Source of the DNA: Streptomyces sp. DH12
GTDB lineage: Bacteria; Actinomycetota; Actinomycetes; Streptomycetales; Streptomycetaceae
Direction: 5' to 3'
Assembly (NCBI RefSeq): GCF_020873895.1
Contig: NZ_JAHWGT010000011.1
Location: 62,001-126,000 of the forward strand
DNA: 64,000 nucleotides
Shown piece by piece: positions 18,288 through 27,811 of the stretch. The translations under genes and the position numbers were made by a program. Below the pieces are notes generated by a model. It did not search any database, had not been told where the DNA came from, and worked only from the letters and a program-made list of their open reading frames with translations. Each line of letters starts with the position of its first letter. The first letter of the stretch is position 1.

Positions 18288-19124
18288 TCAACGTCCCAGA
18301 TCCGCCAGCTTCGCCCGGAGCTGGAGCACGGACTTCGTGTGGATCTGGCTGACGCGGCTCTCGGTGACGCCGAGGACGTTGCCGATCTCGGCGAGGGTGA
18401 GTCCCTCGTAGTAGTAGAGCGTGACGACGGTCTTCTCCCGGTCGGGGAGGGTGTTGATGGCGCGGGCGAGGAGCCGGCGCAGCTCACGACCCTCGGCGAC
18501 CTCGACGGGGTCGTCGGCGGCGGTGTCCTCCAGGGTGTCCATGAGGCTGAGCCGGTCGCCGCCCTCCCCTCCGACGTGGAGCAGTTCCTCCAGGGCGACC
18601 ACGTTGGCGAGGGACAGCTGGCTGAAGACGCCGTGCAGTTCCTCGACGGGGATGCCCATCTCGGCGGCGACCTCCCCCTCGGAGGGGGTGCGCCGCAGCT
18701 GGGCCTCCAGGGTGGCGTAGGCGCGCTCGACGGCTCTGGCCTTCTGCCGTACCGAGCGGGGGATCCAGTCCAGGGCGCGCAGTTCGTCGATCATGGCCCC
18801 GCGGATCCGGGTGATCGCGTACGTCTCGAACTTGATCGACCGGTCGATGTCGAACTTCTCGATCGCGTCGATCAGTCCGAAGACCCCGGAGGAGACGAAG
18901 TCGGCCTGCTCGACGTTGGACGGCAGGCCGACGCTGACCCGGCCCGCGACGTACTTCACGAGGGGCGAGTAGTGCAGGATCAGCTGTTCCCGCAGCCGCT
19001 CGTCACCGGTGTCCTTGTACGACCGCCACAGCTCGTCCAGGGACGAGGGAGCGGCCGGCCGCACGCTGCTCCGGGCAGCGCGGGGCACCGCAGCGCGGTC
19101 GGACCCGGAGGTGTGCTGGGGCAT
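18288..19124 (-). CDS. whiG: RNA polymerase sigma factor WhiG (sporulation, FliA type)
   Basis: This is a 278-residue sigma-70 group 3 factor that commits aerial hyphae to sporulation in Streptomyces. Region 2 ([55 protein letters not shown]), region 3 and region 4 ([20 protein letters not shown], then [19 protein letters not shown]) are complete. ATG 19124 gives the family start MPQHTSG with AAGG 6 nt upstream. The frame stays open upstream to a GTG at 19337. It follows dprA on the same strand. Confidence 0.96.
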   Translation of the reverse strand: MPQHTSGSDRAAVPRAARSSVRPAAPSSLDELWRSYKDTGDERLREQLILHYSPLVKYVAGRVSVGLPSNVEQADFVSSGVFGLIDAIEKFDIDRSIKFETYAITRIRGAMIDELRALDWIPRSVRQKARAVERAYATLEAQLRRTPSEGEVAAEMGIPVEELHGVFSQLSLANVVALEELLHVGGEGGDRLSLMDTLEDTAADDPVEVAEGRELRRLLARAINTLPDREKTVVTLYYYEGLTLAEIGNVLGVTESRVSQIHTKSVLQLRAKLADLGR

Positions 19125-19359
19125 GCGTCGCCTTGAGCCGTTCTGCCGTGGTGTGCGGGGGTGCGGGGGAGGTGGTAGCGGTGAGCGTAGCGTGACTGGG
19201 CCGTTGCGGTGAGCGAAGGCGGGGGGTTCGACCGCAGGCGGGAACGCACCCTCGGCCGCATCTTCGAACGGGGGCGGCTGACCGCCCGCCGGCCCTTCCG
19301 CCGTCTCCGGTGGGACGAAGCTGGTCATCGGGCTCACCTTTTCACCCGAATGCTCCAGG

Positions 19360-20523
19360 TCAAGGACCGCCTCGCCGGGTGTTCGGGGGGTGTCGGGCGA
19401 GGTCGGTCAACCGCCATGCGTCACCGTGCCGTTCGGCGTGGCCGAGGGAGTGGAGTTCGTACAGCCTGCCGAGAACGTCGTCAACGCTCGTCCCGGCGGT
19501 CGCCGCCAGGTCGGTGGCACTGGCGGTCCGGCCGGGCGAGGGGAGGGCGTCGAGTACGCGGGCGGTGACCGGGTCGAGGAGGTCGCGGGGGACGACGGGG
19601 CCGCGGCGGGCGGGAGCGAGTTCGCCGATGTCGCCGACGAGTTCGGCGATGTCGTCGGCGTCGGTGACGAGGACGGCGCCGCCGCGGAGCAGTTCGTGGA
19701 CGCCGCCGGAGAGGCCGCTGGTGGCGGGGCCCGGCACGCCCATGGTGTGGCGACCGAGGCGCTGGGCGTCGCGCGCGGTGGCGAGCGCGCCGCTGCGGTA
19801 GGCGGCCTCCACGACGACGGTGCCGCGCGTGAGGGCGGCGATGACGCGGTTGCGCAGCAGGAACCGCGCCGGGGTGGGGTGGTCGCCAGGTGGCAGTTCG
19901 CCCAGCAGCAGCCCTTGTTCGGCGATGCGGCCGATCAGCCCGGCGTGGCCGCGCGGGTAGGCGACATCGACGCCGCAGGCGAGGACGGCGACGGTGGCGC
20001 CCTGCGCGCCGAGGGCGCCGCGGTGCGCGGCGCCGTCGATGCCGAAGGCGGCGCCGGAGACGACCACCCAGCCCCGCTCGGCGAGGCCCGCGCCGAGGGT
20101 GGCGGCCATGTGCGCCCCGTACGGCGTGCAGCCGCGGGCGCCGACCACGGCGACGGACCGCAGCGCCCAGCGGCGCAGGTCGGGGCCTCCGCGCAGCCAC
20201 AGGCCCACGGGCCTGGCGTCGCCGAGGTCGTCGAGCTGGCTCGGCCACTCCGGGTCGCCGGGTACGACGAAGCGCCCGCCGATGCGCCCGATGTCGTCCA
20301 GGTCCTGGTGCGGTCGCACTCGGGCCGCGCGGGCCAGGTAGCCCTGGATCCGCCGCTCGCGGGCGCCGGTGAGCGCCCCTGCCCGGTACGGCTCCGCGGT
20401 CAGCCGTCGCAGCAGTTCCACGGCGCCCAGTTCCCGCAGCCACCGGCCGCCGTGTTCGTCTCCGGGCTCGACCACCCGGCACAGCGCGGCTCGGGCGAGC
20501 CGTTCGTCGTCCACCACCGTCAC
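19360..20523 (-). CDS. dprA: DNA-processing protein DprA
   Basis: This is a 387-residue single-strand DNA-binding protein that loads RecA in natural transformation. The Rossmann-like DprA domain is clear: [67 protein letters not shown] and [17 protein letters not shown]-terminal winged helix follows. In-frame GTG codons at 20523 and 20517 are both possible starts. It clusters with comM and yraN, a common grouping even in organisms with no shown competence. Confidence 0.93.
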   Translation of the reverse strand: MTVVDDERLARAALCRVVEPGDEHGGRWLRELGAVELLRRLTAEPYRAGALTGARERRIQGYLARAARVRPHQDLDDIGRIGGRFVVPGDPEWPSQLDDLGDARPVGLWLRGGPDLRRWALRSVAVVGARGCTPYGAHMAATLGAGLAERGWVVVSGAAFGIDGAAHRGALGAQGATVAVLACGVDVAYPRGHAGLIGRIAEQGLLLGELPPGDHPTPARFLLRNRVIAALTRGTVVVEAAYRSGALATARDAQRLGRHTMGVPGPATSGLSGGVHELLRGGAVLVTDADDIAELVGDIGELAPARRGPVVPRDLLDPVTARVLDALPSPGRTASATDLAATAGTSVDDVLGRLYELHSLGHAERHGDAWRLTDLARHPPNTRRGGP

Positions 20524-20842
20524 TTCCCCACCCCCGTGCACATGTGTTCCACCTGTCCGTCCGTCCACAGCCGCTCCGCCACGGCGCTCCACGGCCAGCC
20601 CCTCCGCTCACGCCCGCCGCCGCACCGATCGGCGACCCCGCGCACGCCGGTCGCACCGATCGACGGTCGCCCGCGTTCGCCCTGCGGGGTGCGGCCGTCC
20701 GCACGTCCTTCGGGCCGCCACCCCGCTCCGCGCCCCTCTCCCGCCCGCTCCCCCGGGCCCGCCGAGCACACCGCCCGCCGTCGCCCCCGGAGGGCCGCCC
20801 GCCGCCATCTGCGGGGACCCGTGCGGCGTGCGGGCAACGCGT
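20524..20842. other. Gap between dprA and the ComM-like gene
   Basis: These 319 bp are C-rich on the plus strand. I see only a short direct repeat, CGCACCGATCG (20621 and 20652). No credible gene, terminator or promoter stands out. Confidence 0.5.
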
Positions 20843-22462
20843 TCACCGTCGACAGCCGCGGCCCTGGGCCGCCCCCACGGGGACGCCTCGGGAGATGCCC
20901 GTGCGCAGCTCCAGGGCGAGGTTGACGTCGTTCGTCTCGGGGCGGGAGCGGCCCGCCAGGTCGGCGAGGGTCCAGGCGACGCGCAGGACCCGGTCCAGGC
21001 CGCGGGCGGTGAGCAGGCCGTGCTCGATGTCGCGTTCCGCCGCGGCCAGCGCGCCGGGGGCGGGGTGCCACCGGGTGCGCAGTTCGTGGCCGGGCACGTC
21101 GGCGTTCCGGGTCCACGGGGTGCCGGCCAGGCGGGCGGCGGTACGGGCCCGTGCGGCGTGCACGCGGGCGGCGACGGCGGCGGTCGACTCGCCGTCCGCC
21201 GCCAGCAGGTCGGCGCGGCTGACCGGCTCCGCCTCGACCCGTAGGTCGACCCGGTCCAGGAGGGGCCCGGACAGGCGGGCCTGGTAGCGGCGGATGACCG
21301 ACGAGGGGCACTCGCAGCTGTCGCCGTGCGCGCTGTGCCGTCCGCAGGGGCAGGGGTTCGCGGCGAGGACCATGAGGAACCGCGCCGGCAGCCGGACCAC
21401 GCCCGCCGCACGGGCGATCACCACGTGGCCGGACTCCAGCGGCTGCCGCAGCGCGTCCAGGGCTCGGCCGGAGAACTCAGGCGCCTCGTCGAGGAAGAGG
21501 ACTCCGCGGTGGGCGAGGGAGACGGCGCCGGGCCGTGGCACCCCGTTGCCGCCGCCGACGAGCGACTGCATCGTCGCCGAGTGGTGCGGGGCGCAGTAGG
21601 GGGCCCTGCTGACGAGGGGCTTGCCCGGGGGCAGGATGCCCGCGACGGAGTGGACGGCGGTCACCTCCAGCGACTCGGGCGGGGTGAGCGGCGGCAGCAG
21701 GCCGGGCATCCGCTCGGCGAGCATGGTCTTGCCCGCGCCGGGCGGGCCGGAGAGCAGCAGGTGGTGGCCGCCCGCGGCGGCGACCTCCAGGGCCAGCCGG
21801 GCGGCGCGCTGCCCGGCGACATCCGCCAGGTCCGGGCTGTCGCCGGGGTCCGACGCCAGACCGGTGCCGAGACCGGCGCCGGGGACGACGAGGCCCGCCA
21901 GCATGGGATCGGGCCTGCCGGCCTCCGTGGGCTCCTCCTCGGGCACGGGGCCGTCGGTGAGGACGGCGAGGAGCTGGCGCAGGCTGCGCACGCCGAGGAC
22001 GGACACCCCGGGCACCAGGGATGCCTCGCCGGCGTTCTGTTCGGGGACGACGACCTGGTCGTACCCGGCTTCGGCGGCCGCGAGCACCGCGGGCAGGACG
22101 CCGCGCACCGGGCGGACCCGTCCGTCGAGGCCGAGTTCCCCGATGAGGACGAGGTCGGCGATGGCGCGCGGGTCGACCAGCTCGGCGGCGCCCAGCACGG
22201 CGCTGGCGACGGCGAGGTCGAAGCTCGAACCGGCTTTCGGTACCGAGGCGGGGCTGAGCCCGACCGTGAGCTTCTTCTGCGGCCACTCGGCGCCGGAGTT
22301 GACGATGGCGGCGCGGACCCGGTCGCGGCTCTCGGAGAGGCTCTTGTCCGGCAGGCCGACGAGCGTGAACGCCGCGACCCCGGGCTCCAGGTCCGCCTGG
22401 ACCTCCACCACCACCCCGTCGACGCCGACCAGCGCCACCGAGCACGAGCGTGCGAACCCCAT
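20843..22462 (-). CDS. comM: YifB/ComM family Mg-chelatase-like AAA+ ATPase
   Basis: This is a 539-residue AAA+ protein. The N-terminal Lon-like fold (FTLVGLPDKSLSESRDRVRA, GLSPASVPKAGSSFDLA) is followed by the ATPase: Walker A LLSGPPGAGKTMLAE, Walker B GVLFLDEAPEF, and a cysteine-containing loop NPCPCGRHSAHGDSCECP. Known ComM proteins promote branch migration during recombination of transforming DNA. Its ATG overlaps the yraN stop by 1 bp, and dprA follows, suggesting one DNA-uptake or repair unit. Confidence 0.92.
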   Translation of the reverse strand: MGFARSCSVALVGVDGVVVEVQADLEPGVAAFTLVGLPDKSLSESRDRVRAAIVNSGAEWPQKKLTVGLSPASVPKAGSSFDLAVASAVLGAAELVDPRAIADLVLIGELGLDGRVRPVRGVLPAVLAAAEAGYDQVVVPEQNAGEASLVPGVSVLGVRSLRQLLAVLTDGPVPEEEPTEAGRPDPMLAGLVVPGAGLGTGLASDPGDSPDLADVAGQRAARLALEVAAAGGHHLLLSGPPGAGKTMLAERMPGLLPPLTPPESLEVTAVHSVAGILPPGKPLVSRAPYCAPHHSATMQSLVGGGNGVPRPGAVSLAHRGVLFLDEAPEFSGRALDALRQPLESGHVVIARAAGVVRLPARFLMVLAANPCPCGRHSAHGDSCECPSSVIRRYQARLSGPLLDRVDLRVEAEPVSRADLLAADGESTAAVAARVHAARARTAARLAGTPWTRNADVPGHELRTRWHPAPGALAAAERDIEHGLLTARGLDRVLRVAWTLADLAGRSRPETNDVNLALELRTGISRGVPVGAAQGRGCRR

Positions 22463-22824
22463 CAGGCCGCCCCCCGCACGTGCTCCACCACGGGGGCGCC
22501 GCGCCGGGGCAGCACCACCCCGACCAGGTCGATGCGGACGCCGCCCGGGGGTGGTCCGCCGTGCCGTTCGAGCCAGCATCCGGCGAGTCTGCGCAGCCGC
22601 TCCGCCTTGGCGGGCGTGAGAGCCGCCAGCGGGTGCTGGAACCGGCCCGCCCTGCGCGTCTTCACCTCGCACAGCACGACGGCGTCGCCGTCGCGGGCGA
22701 CGATGTCGATCTCGCCGCCCCGTCCGCACCGCCAGTTCACGGCGAGCACGGCCATGCCGGCCTCGCCCAGCCGGCGTACCGCCAGCCGTTCCCCGTACCG
22801 TCCCAGAGCCCCCGTCGCGTTCAT
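22462..22824 (-). CDS. YraN family protein (UPF0102, endonuclease-like fold)
   Basis: This is a 120-residue protein with a restriction-endonuclease-like core: [34 protein letters not shown] (catalytic-like E and D) and [10 protein letters not shown]. Holliday junction resolvase-like in structure; the biochemical role is unproven. ATG 22824 gives the family start [12 protein letters not shown]. The stop overlaps the comM start by 1 bp. Confidence 0.9.
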   Translation of the reverse strand: MNATGALGRYGERLAVRRLGEAGMAVLAVNWRCGRGGEIDIVARDGDAVVLCEVKTRRAGRFQHPLAALTPAKAERLRRLAGCWLERHGGPPPGGVRIDLVGVVLPRRGAPVVEHVRGAA

Positions 22825-22930
22825 CGCGGCACCACCTCCGGCACCGACTGTGCCGCCTCGGGCGCTCAGTTGTGGATCTTGGTGGACAACGGGCCCGTTG
22901 TGGAGAAGCTCGTCACCCACACGGGTGGAA

Positions 22931-23239
22931 TCAGTTGCCCGGGAGCTCCAGGTCCGTCTTGTTCAGCTCCTCGATGTTCACGTCCTTGAACGTGAGGACG
23001 CGGACCTGCTTGACGAACCGGGCCGGTCGGTACATGTCCCAGACCCAGGCGTCCGCCATCGACACCTCGAAGAAGACCTCGCCGTGCACGGAGTGCACCT
23101 GCATCTCGTAGTCGTTCGTGAGGTAGAAGCGTCGCTCCGTCTCGATGACGTATTTGAACAGCCCGACGACGTCGCGGTACTCCCGGTAGAGCTTCAGCTC
23201 CATCTCGGTTTCGTACTTCTCGAGGTCCTCGGCGCTCAT
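22931..23239 (-). CDS. DUF2469 family protein
   Basis: This is a 102-residue acidic protein ([20 protein letters not shown], then [15 protein letters not shown] and [20 protein letters not shown]-like sequence). It is nearly invariant among actinomycetes and always near yraN. No catalytic motif is visible and the function is unknown. The ATG is preceded by GGGGAA. Confidence 0.88.
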   Translation of the reverse strand: MSAEDLEKYETEMELKLYREYRDVVGLFKYVIETERRFYLTNDYEMQVHSVHGEVFFEVSMADAWVWDMYRPARFVKQVRVLTFKDVNIEELNKTDLELPGN

Positions 23240-23282
23240 GGCATGTTCCCCTTCAGCCGTGCGTGCCCCCATTGTGCGCCAG

Positions 23283-23867
23283 TCATCCGGACCCCCAGAC
23301 GATTTCCGGGGACAGGACGACCGGCTCCGTCGGCGGGCCGTCGACGAGCAGCGTGCGCAGCAGCTCGGCGAGTCGTGTCGGGTACACCGTCTCACGGGCC
23401 GCCGACAGTTCGGCGGACGTCCACCACCTCAGCCCCGCGACACTGCGCTTCTCCAGCTCGGTGAGGTCCGCGCCGAGAGCGACGGCCGTGTGCCGGGTCC
23501 GGGCGAGGTAGTACCACTCGTCCTGGTTCCAGCGGCGCCCGTCGAACGGGAAGGAGCAGAGCCGCCGCCACACCACGGGGCCGAGCTCGACGCCGGTGAG
23601 ACCGGTCTCCTCCGCCAGTTCGCGCAGCGCGGCCAGCTCCGGGGTCTCCTCGCCCTCGACGCCGCCGCCCGGGGTGAACCACCAGGTCCGCGAGGGGTCG
23701 CCGGGCTCGAAGCCGTGCAGGAGCAGGACGCGGTTATCGGGGTCGAGCAGCACGACCCGGGCGACCCGGCGCACCTCCCCCGGCGGCAGCCCCGGCTCAC
23801 CGGCACCGGTCCCTTCCGGCTCCCCCGGCGGGACCCCGGGTCCCCGCCCCGCCGCCCGGTCAGCCAC
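23283..23867 (-). CDS. NUDIX hydrolase
   Basis: This is a 194-residue nucleotide-diphosphate hydrolase. The Nudix box (about 67-90) reads GGG-VEGEET-PELAALRELAEETGL and has the metal-binding REXXEE. The first 30 residues are Gly/Pro-rich and weakly conserved. The GTG start overlaps the sipZ stop by 8 bp, so it is cotranscribed with the signal peptidase. The substrate is unknown. Confidence 0.9.
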   Translation of the reverse strand: MADRAAGRGPGVPPGEPEGTGAGEPGLPPGEVRRVARVVLLDPDNRVLLLHGFEPGDPSRTWWFTPGGGVEGEETPELAALRELAEETGLTGVELGPVVWRRLCSFPFDGRRWNQDEWYYLARTRHTAVALGADLTELEKRSVAGLRWWTSAELSAARETVYPTRLAELLRTLLVDGPPTEPVVLSPEIVWGSG

Positions 23868-24666
23868 GCGGCGCCGCCCCGCCCGAAGCCCCCGGCCCGG
23901 ACCGCGGGCCCCGCACCGATCGGGACGCCGCCCCCGGACGGGACCGCGACCCGAGCCGGGCCAGCGGCCCGTACGCCGCTCCGCCCAGGATCAGCGCGGC
24001 ACCGGCGACCACGGCCCAGCCCAGCTCCCGTACCGGACCGGGCTGCGACACGCCGCCGGGGAGCCCCGCGAAGACCTCCGGCCGCTCGACGACCGCCGCC
24101 CCGTCCCACGGCCACACGACGGCGTCCAGCCGCGCGCTGACCGCGCTGCGGGGCACCGAGCCGCGGCCTGGGTCCTGGAGGTGCACCCGGGAGTCCTGCG
24201 ACGTGGCGCGCTGGTCGCCGAGGAGGAACAGGTGGCCGTCCGGCACGGTGGCGGAGAACGTCGACGGGGACGCCGCCTCGTCCGCGCCCCACCCCTGGGA
24301 GCGCACGTACGGCTCTTCGACGGGCTTGCCGTCGAGGGTGAGGCGGCCGCCGGGGTCGCAGCAGGCGACGGTGTCGCCGCCCACCCCGACCACCCGCTTG
24401 ATCATCGGGAGGTCGCCCCAGGTGCTGTCCGTGAAGACGACGACATCGCCGCGCCGCACCTCGGCGCCGTCGATCCGGTGGGCCAGGACGCGGTCGCCGG
24501 CCGTGACGGTGGGGCTCATCGAGTCGGTGGGCACCGTGTAGGGCCGGTAGACGAGCGCCCCCCAGGCGAACGCGCCCAGGAAGAGCACACAGCCGACGGC
24601 CACGGCCAGCCCCGACAGCACGCTGCCGAGGCGGCCGCGGCCGCCCGTACGTATCGTTCCGCCCAT
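23860..24666 (-). CDS. sipZ: Type I signal peptidase (SipZ-like)
   Basis: This is a 268-residue membrane serine protease that removes signal peptides. One N-terminal span is followed by PTDSMSPTV (nucleophile Ser49), MIKRVVGVGGDTV (general base Lys90) and FLLGDQRATSQDSR. A second hydrophobic segment near 230 may form a C-terminal span. ATG 24666 has GGGGAG 7 nt upstream and is preferred to GTG 24681. A 232-bp gap separates it from sipY, so it probably has its own promoter. Confidence 0.9.
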   Translation of the reverse strand: MGGTIRTGGRGRLGSVLSGLAVAVGCVLFLGAFAWGALVYRPYTVPTDSMSPTVTAGDRVLAHRIDGAEVRRGDVVVFTDSTWGDLPMIKRVVGVGGDTVACCDPGGRLTLDGKPVEEPYVRSQGWGADEAASPSTFSATVPDGHLFLLGDQRATSQDSRVHLQDPGRGSVPRSAVSARLDAVVWPWDGAAVVERPEVFAGLPGGVSQPGPVRELGWAVVAGAALILGGAAYGPLARLGSRSRPGAASRSVRGPRSGPGASGGAAPRG

Positions 24667-24800
24667 CCCAGCGCTCCCCACTCCAGGAGATCGGTGCTCC
24701 GGGACGGCACCCTACCCGCGCCCGCTACCAGGCGGTACGCCTCGCGGCACGCGACCCCGGGCCCCGGCGGGCCCCCGGCCGAATGGACCCGATGCCCGAA

Positions 24801-24847
24801 ACAGGCCCGGTCCGAACAGGCCCCGGTCCGACCAGGCCCCGGTCCGA
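24801..24847. repeat. Three degenerate ~16-bp tandem repeats between sipY and sipZ
   Basis: The unit (a/c)caggcccc-ggtccga occurs three times in a row, the first lacking one C. It lies in the 232-bp gap between sipY and sipZ, where I see nothing else. Confidence 0.55.
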
Positions 24848-24913
24848 GCGGACCTCCGCCCGAACGGACCGCGGCCCACGCGGACCTCGGGGTTCCCGCC
24901 GCTGTCCGCCCGC

Positions 24914-26029
24914 TCAGCCCCGGTCGCGCGCCGCGGCGGGCGCCCCGACCGGTGCCGTGCCGCGCGCGAGGGCGCGGCGGCGGTGCCACAGCACCAGCGG
25001 CACCGCTCCGGCGAGCCCCAGGGCACCCGGCCCCGCGACCGCCGCGGCGGCCGCGGCCGGGCCGGCCCGGTCGAAGGCGTCAGGCACCGGCAGGGTCGAC
25101 CAGCGGCCGACCGGCCAGGCGACGACGACCGCGCGGCCGACGACCTCCTTCTCGGCGACCGTGCCGTTGCCGGGCAGCTCCTGGTGGTAGCGGGAGTCGA
25201 GCGAGTTCTGCCGGTTGTCGCCCATCACCCAGATGCGGTCCGCGGGGACCTTGACGGGACCGAAGGGCTCGTCGTCGCACGGCGTGGAGCCGGGGTACAG
25301 GTAGGCGCTCTCGTCGAGTTCCTTGCCGTTGAGGACGACCTTGCCGCCCTTCTTGCACTCGACGGTGTCGCCCCCGACCGCGATGACGCGCTTGATCAGG
25401 TCCTGCTTCTCGGAGGACGGCATCAGGCCGATGAAGCTGAGGAACCGCTGGAGCGGGTTCGGCTCGGGGGCGGGCTCGTTGAGCCAGCCGCCCGGGTCGT
25501 GGAAGACGACGACCTCGCCGCGCTCGGGCTCCGAGCCGAACCACGGCGTCAGCTTGTCGACCAGGACCCGGTCGCCGCGCTGCAGGGTGTTCATCATCGA
25601 CTCGGACGGGATCGAGAACGCCTGGACGAGGAACGTCTTGATCAGGAGCGCCAGCAGCAGCGCGATACCGATCAGCAGCGGCAGCTCCTTCCAGAAGGAG
25701 CGCTGCTTGCGCGGCTGCTCGCCGCCGTCACCGCCGTCGGCGGCGTCCCCGCTCGTGCCGCTGCTCCCGCCGTCACCGGCCCGGTCGTCGTCCACCCTGT
25801 CGTCCTCGGCGTTCTCGGTGTTCTCGGCGCTGCGAGCGCTGCGCGCGGTGTCCGCGGTGTGCGCGCTCTGCGCGGTGCTCACGTTCCTGTCGTCTCCCGG
25901 GACGGCCGGGCCCGGGGTCACGCCCGCGGCGGGTGGTCCGCCCGGGCCGGGGACCGGGCCGGCGAACTGCTCGCGCCCCTTCTCCGGCTCCTCGCGCCCG
26001 GATCGCGCGCCGACCGCCAGATCCCCCAC
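24914..26029 (-). CDS. sipY: Type I signal peptidase (SipY-like)
   Basis: This is a 371-residue signal peptidase with a long acidic, Ala/Asp/Gly-rich cytoplasmic tail (to about 110), one membrane span, PSESMMNTL (Ser144), LIKRVIAVGGDTV (Lys213), VMGDNRQNSLDSR and a final hydrophobic segment with a basic end. GTG 26029 follows GAGGA by about 6 nt. It gives MGDLAVGARS but lies 112 bp inside sipX. GTG 25882 is an alternative that would shorten the tail by 49 residues. Confidence 0.85.
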   Translation of the reverse strand: MGDLAVGARSGREEPEKGREQFAGPVPGPGGPPAAGVTPGPAVPGDDRNVSTAQSAHTADTARSARSAENTENAEDDRVDDDRAGDGGSSGTSGDAADGGDGGEQPRKQRSFWKELPLLIGIALLLALLIKTFLVQAFSIPSESMMNTLQRGDRVLVDKLTPWFGSEPERGEVVVFHDPGGWLNEPAPEPNPLQRFLSFIGLMPSSEKQDLIKRVIAVGGDTVECKKGGKVVLNGKELDESAYLYPGSTPCDDEPFGPVKVPADRIWVMGDNRQNSLDSRYHQELPGNGTVAEKEVVGRAVVVAWPVGRWSTLPVPDAFDRAGPAAAAAAVAGPGALGLAGAVPLVLWHRRRALARGTAPVGAPAAARDRG

Positions 26030-26997
26030 ATCCACTCCTCAGTCCGTGCTTTCGCCCGCCCCCGAAGCAGGGGAAGGCCCACCACTCCCATAACGAGCGG
26101 GAGTTCCGCAGGGGTCGGGAGCCGCGGCGGTCCCGTGGGACGCCAAGGGGACACACTATGCGACGCGCCGAGCGCCGTCGCGGTCCCGGGCGGCGCGTCC
26201 GGGACCGCGGCGAACGCGTCGCCGTCTCCCAGCCGCCGCCAGTGCGAGAAGGGCCAGGCGATCACCATGGCACGCCCCACCACCTGCTCTTCCGCGACGG
26301 TGCCCTGGAACTCCTCGTCGAGGTGGAAGCGGGAGTCGGCGGAGTCGGTGCGGTGGTCGCCGAGGACGAACAGCCGCCCCTCGGGGACCCGGACGTCGAA
26401 GGTGATCGCCGAGGGCGCGTTCCCCGGATGGAGGTACGGCTCGGTCACCGGTACGCCGTTGACGGTCAGCCGCCCGTCGCGGTCGCAGCACTTGACGGTG
26501 TCCCCGCCGACCGCCACCACCCGCTTGATGAGGTCCTGTTCGTCCTCCGACGGGAGCAGGCCGATGAAGGTGAGCGCGCGCTTGACCTGGGCGACGACGA
26601 CCGGGTCGTCGGCCGGCGGCGTCTGCTCGTCCCTGAGCCAGCCGCCGGGGTCGCGGAAGACGACGACGTCGCCGCGCTCCGGGCGGGAGCCGAACCAGGG
26701 CGTCAGCTTGTCGACGAGGACCCGGTCGTCGATCCGGATGGTCTGCTCCATGGAGCCGGACGGGATGACGAACGCCTGCACCAGGAACGTCTTCAGCACC
26801 AGCGCGATGAGCACGGCGACGGTGATGAGGAGGGGGATCTCCTTGAGCGCGGAACGGCGCCTGCGCCGCTTGACCCGTCGGGCGAGCCTGCGCCGCTCGG
26901 CCCGGCCCGGCAGCGGGCGGCGGCCGTCGGTGGGCCGCGACCCGGTGGGCAGCCGGGTGTCGGCGCGGTGCCCGGCGCGCCGGCCGCGGTTACCCAT
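25918..26997 (-). CDS. sipX: Type I signal peptidase (SipX-like) with extended C-terminus
   Basis: This is a 359-residue signal peptidase: an Arg-rich N-terminus, one span, PSGSMEQTI (Ser82), LIKRVVAVGGDTV (Lys158) and VLGDHRTDSADSR. Near the C-terminus, LPLVMGVVGLPLL is a short hydrophobic segment. Relatives, as I recall them, end soon after this; here about 45 further Arg/Ser/Pro-rich residues run into sipY in another frame. The ATG overlaps the sipW stop by 8 bp. Confidence 0.88.
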   Translation of the reverse strand: MGNRGRRAGHRADTRLPTGSRPTDGRRPLPGRAERRRLARRVKRRRRRSALKEIPLLITVAVLIALVLKTFLVQAFVIPSGSMEQTIRIDDRVLVDKLTPWFGSRPERGDVVVFRDPGGWLRDEQTPPADDPVVVAQVKRALTFIGLLPSEDEQDLIKRVVAVGGDTVKCCDRDGRLTVNGVPVTEPYLHPGNAPSAITFDVRVPEGRLFVLGDHRTDSADSRFHLDEEFQGTVAEEQVVGRAMVIAWPFSHWRRLGDGDAFAAVPDAPPGTATALGASHSVSPWRPTGPPRLPTPAELPLVMGVVGLPLLRGRAKARTEEWMWGIWRSARDPGARSRRRGASSSPARSPARADHPPRA

Positions 26998-27742
26998 GGC
27001 CGCTCCCCGCGGCGGGCGGCCCCGGTACGCGCGCGAAGGCGTCCGTCGGTGCGACGGTCGACCAGCGTCCGGCGGGCCAGGCGATCCACCCGGCCCGGCC
27101 GATCACCATGTCGACCGGGACCATCCCGCCGCCGGGGGCGCCGAGGTGGTCGCGGGAGTCCCGGGAGTTGCTGCGGTGGTCGCCCATGACCCAGAGGCCG
27201 CCCTGCGGCACCACGATGTCGAACCGCACCTGGGAGGGGGCGTCACCGGGGTGCAGATACCCCTCCCGCACGGGTACGCCGTTCACCTCGATCCTGCCCT
27301 CCTTGTCGCAGCACACCACCCGGTCGCCCCCGACCCCGACGACGCGCTTGACGAAGTCGGTGTCGGCGGGCTCCGCCAGGCCCAGCGCCGCGGCGGCGCC
27401 GCGCACGAGCCCGGTGACGGGGTTCTCCTGCGGAACGGTACGGACGAAGGAGCCGGTTCCGTCGAAGACGACGACGTCCCCGCGCGCGGGGACGTCGCCG
27501 AAACGGTACGCCAGCTTGTCGACGAGCACCCGGTCGCCGACCTGGAGCGTGGGCTCCATGGATCCGCTGGGAATCTGGAACGGCTGGATGACGAAGTGGC
27601 TGAGGAGCAGCATGCCGAGGGCCCAGGTGAGGCCGATCAGGCCGGCCCTGCGCCGGGAAAGCGCGAAGCGCGACCTCCCCGTCGTCCGCCTGTCGGCGTC
27701 GTCGGGGAGGTCGCGCTCCGTGTGCTGTGCTTCGGTGTCCAT
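26990..27742 (-). CDS. sipW: Type I signal peptidase (SipW-like)
   Basis: This is a 250-residue signal peptidase and the shortest of the four. One N-terminal span (about 33-52), PSGSMEPTL (Ser61), FVKRVVGVGGDRV (Lys132) and VMGDHRSNSRDSR are visible. There is no C-terminal span. First of the sipW-sipX-sipY group, 69 bp after rplS and likely in the same transcript as the ribosomal protein genes. Confidence 0.9.
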   Translation of the reverse strand: MDTEAQHTERDLPDDADRRTTGRSRFALSRRRAGLIGLTWALGMLLLSHFVIQPFQIPSGSMEPTLQVGDRVLVDKLAYRFGDVPARGDVVVFDGTGSFVRTVPQENPVTGLVRGAAAALGLAEPADTDFVKRVVGVGGDRVVCCDKEGRIEVNGVPVREGYLHPGDAPSQVRFDIVVPQGGLWVMGDHRSNSRDSRDHLGAPGGGMVPVDMVIGRAGWIAWPAGRWSTVAPTDAFARVPGPPAAGSGHG

Positions 27743-27811
27743 CGGGGCCAGAGCCTAACCGGCGACCCTGTGGGACTCGTCCGAAGTGCGAGCCGCGAGG
27801 TGAGCCGGAGC

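Noticed and set aside
19360-22824. dprA-comM-yraN considered as evidence of a natural competence system
   Set aside because: No uptake pilus or ComEC-type genes are present here, and this trio is common in bacteria without known transformation.
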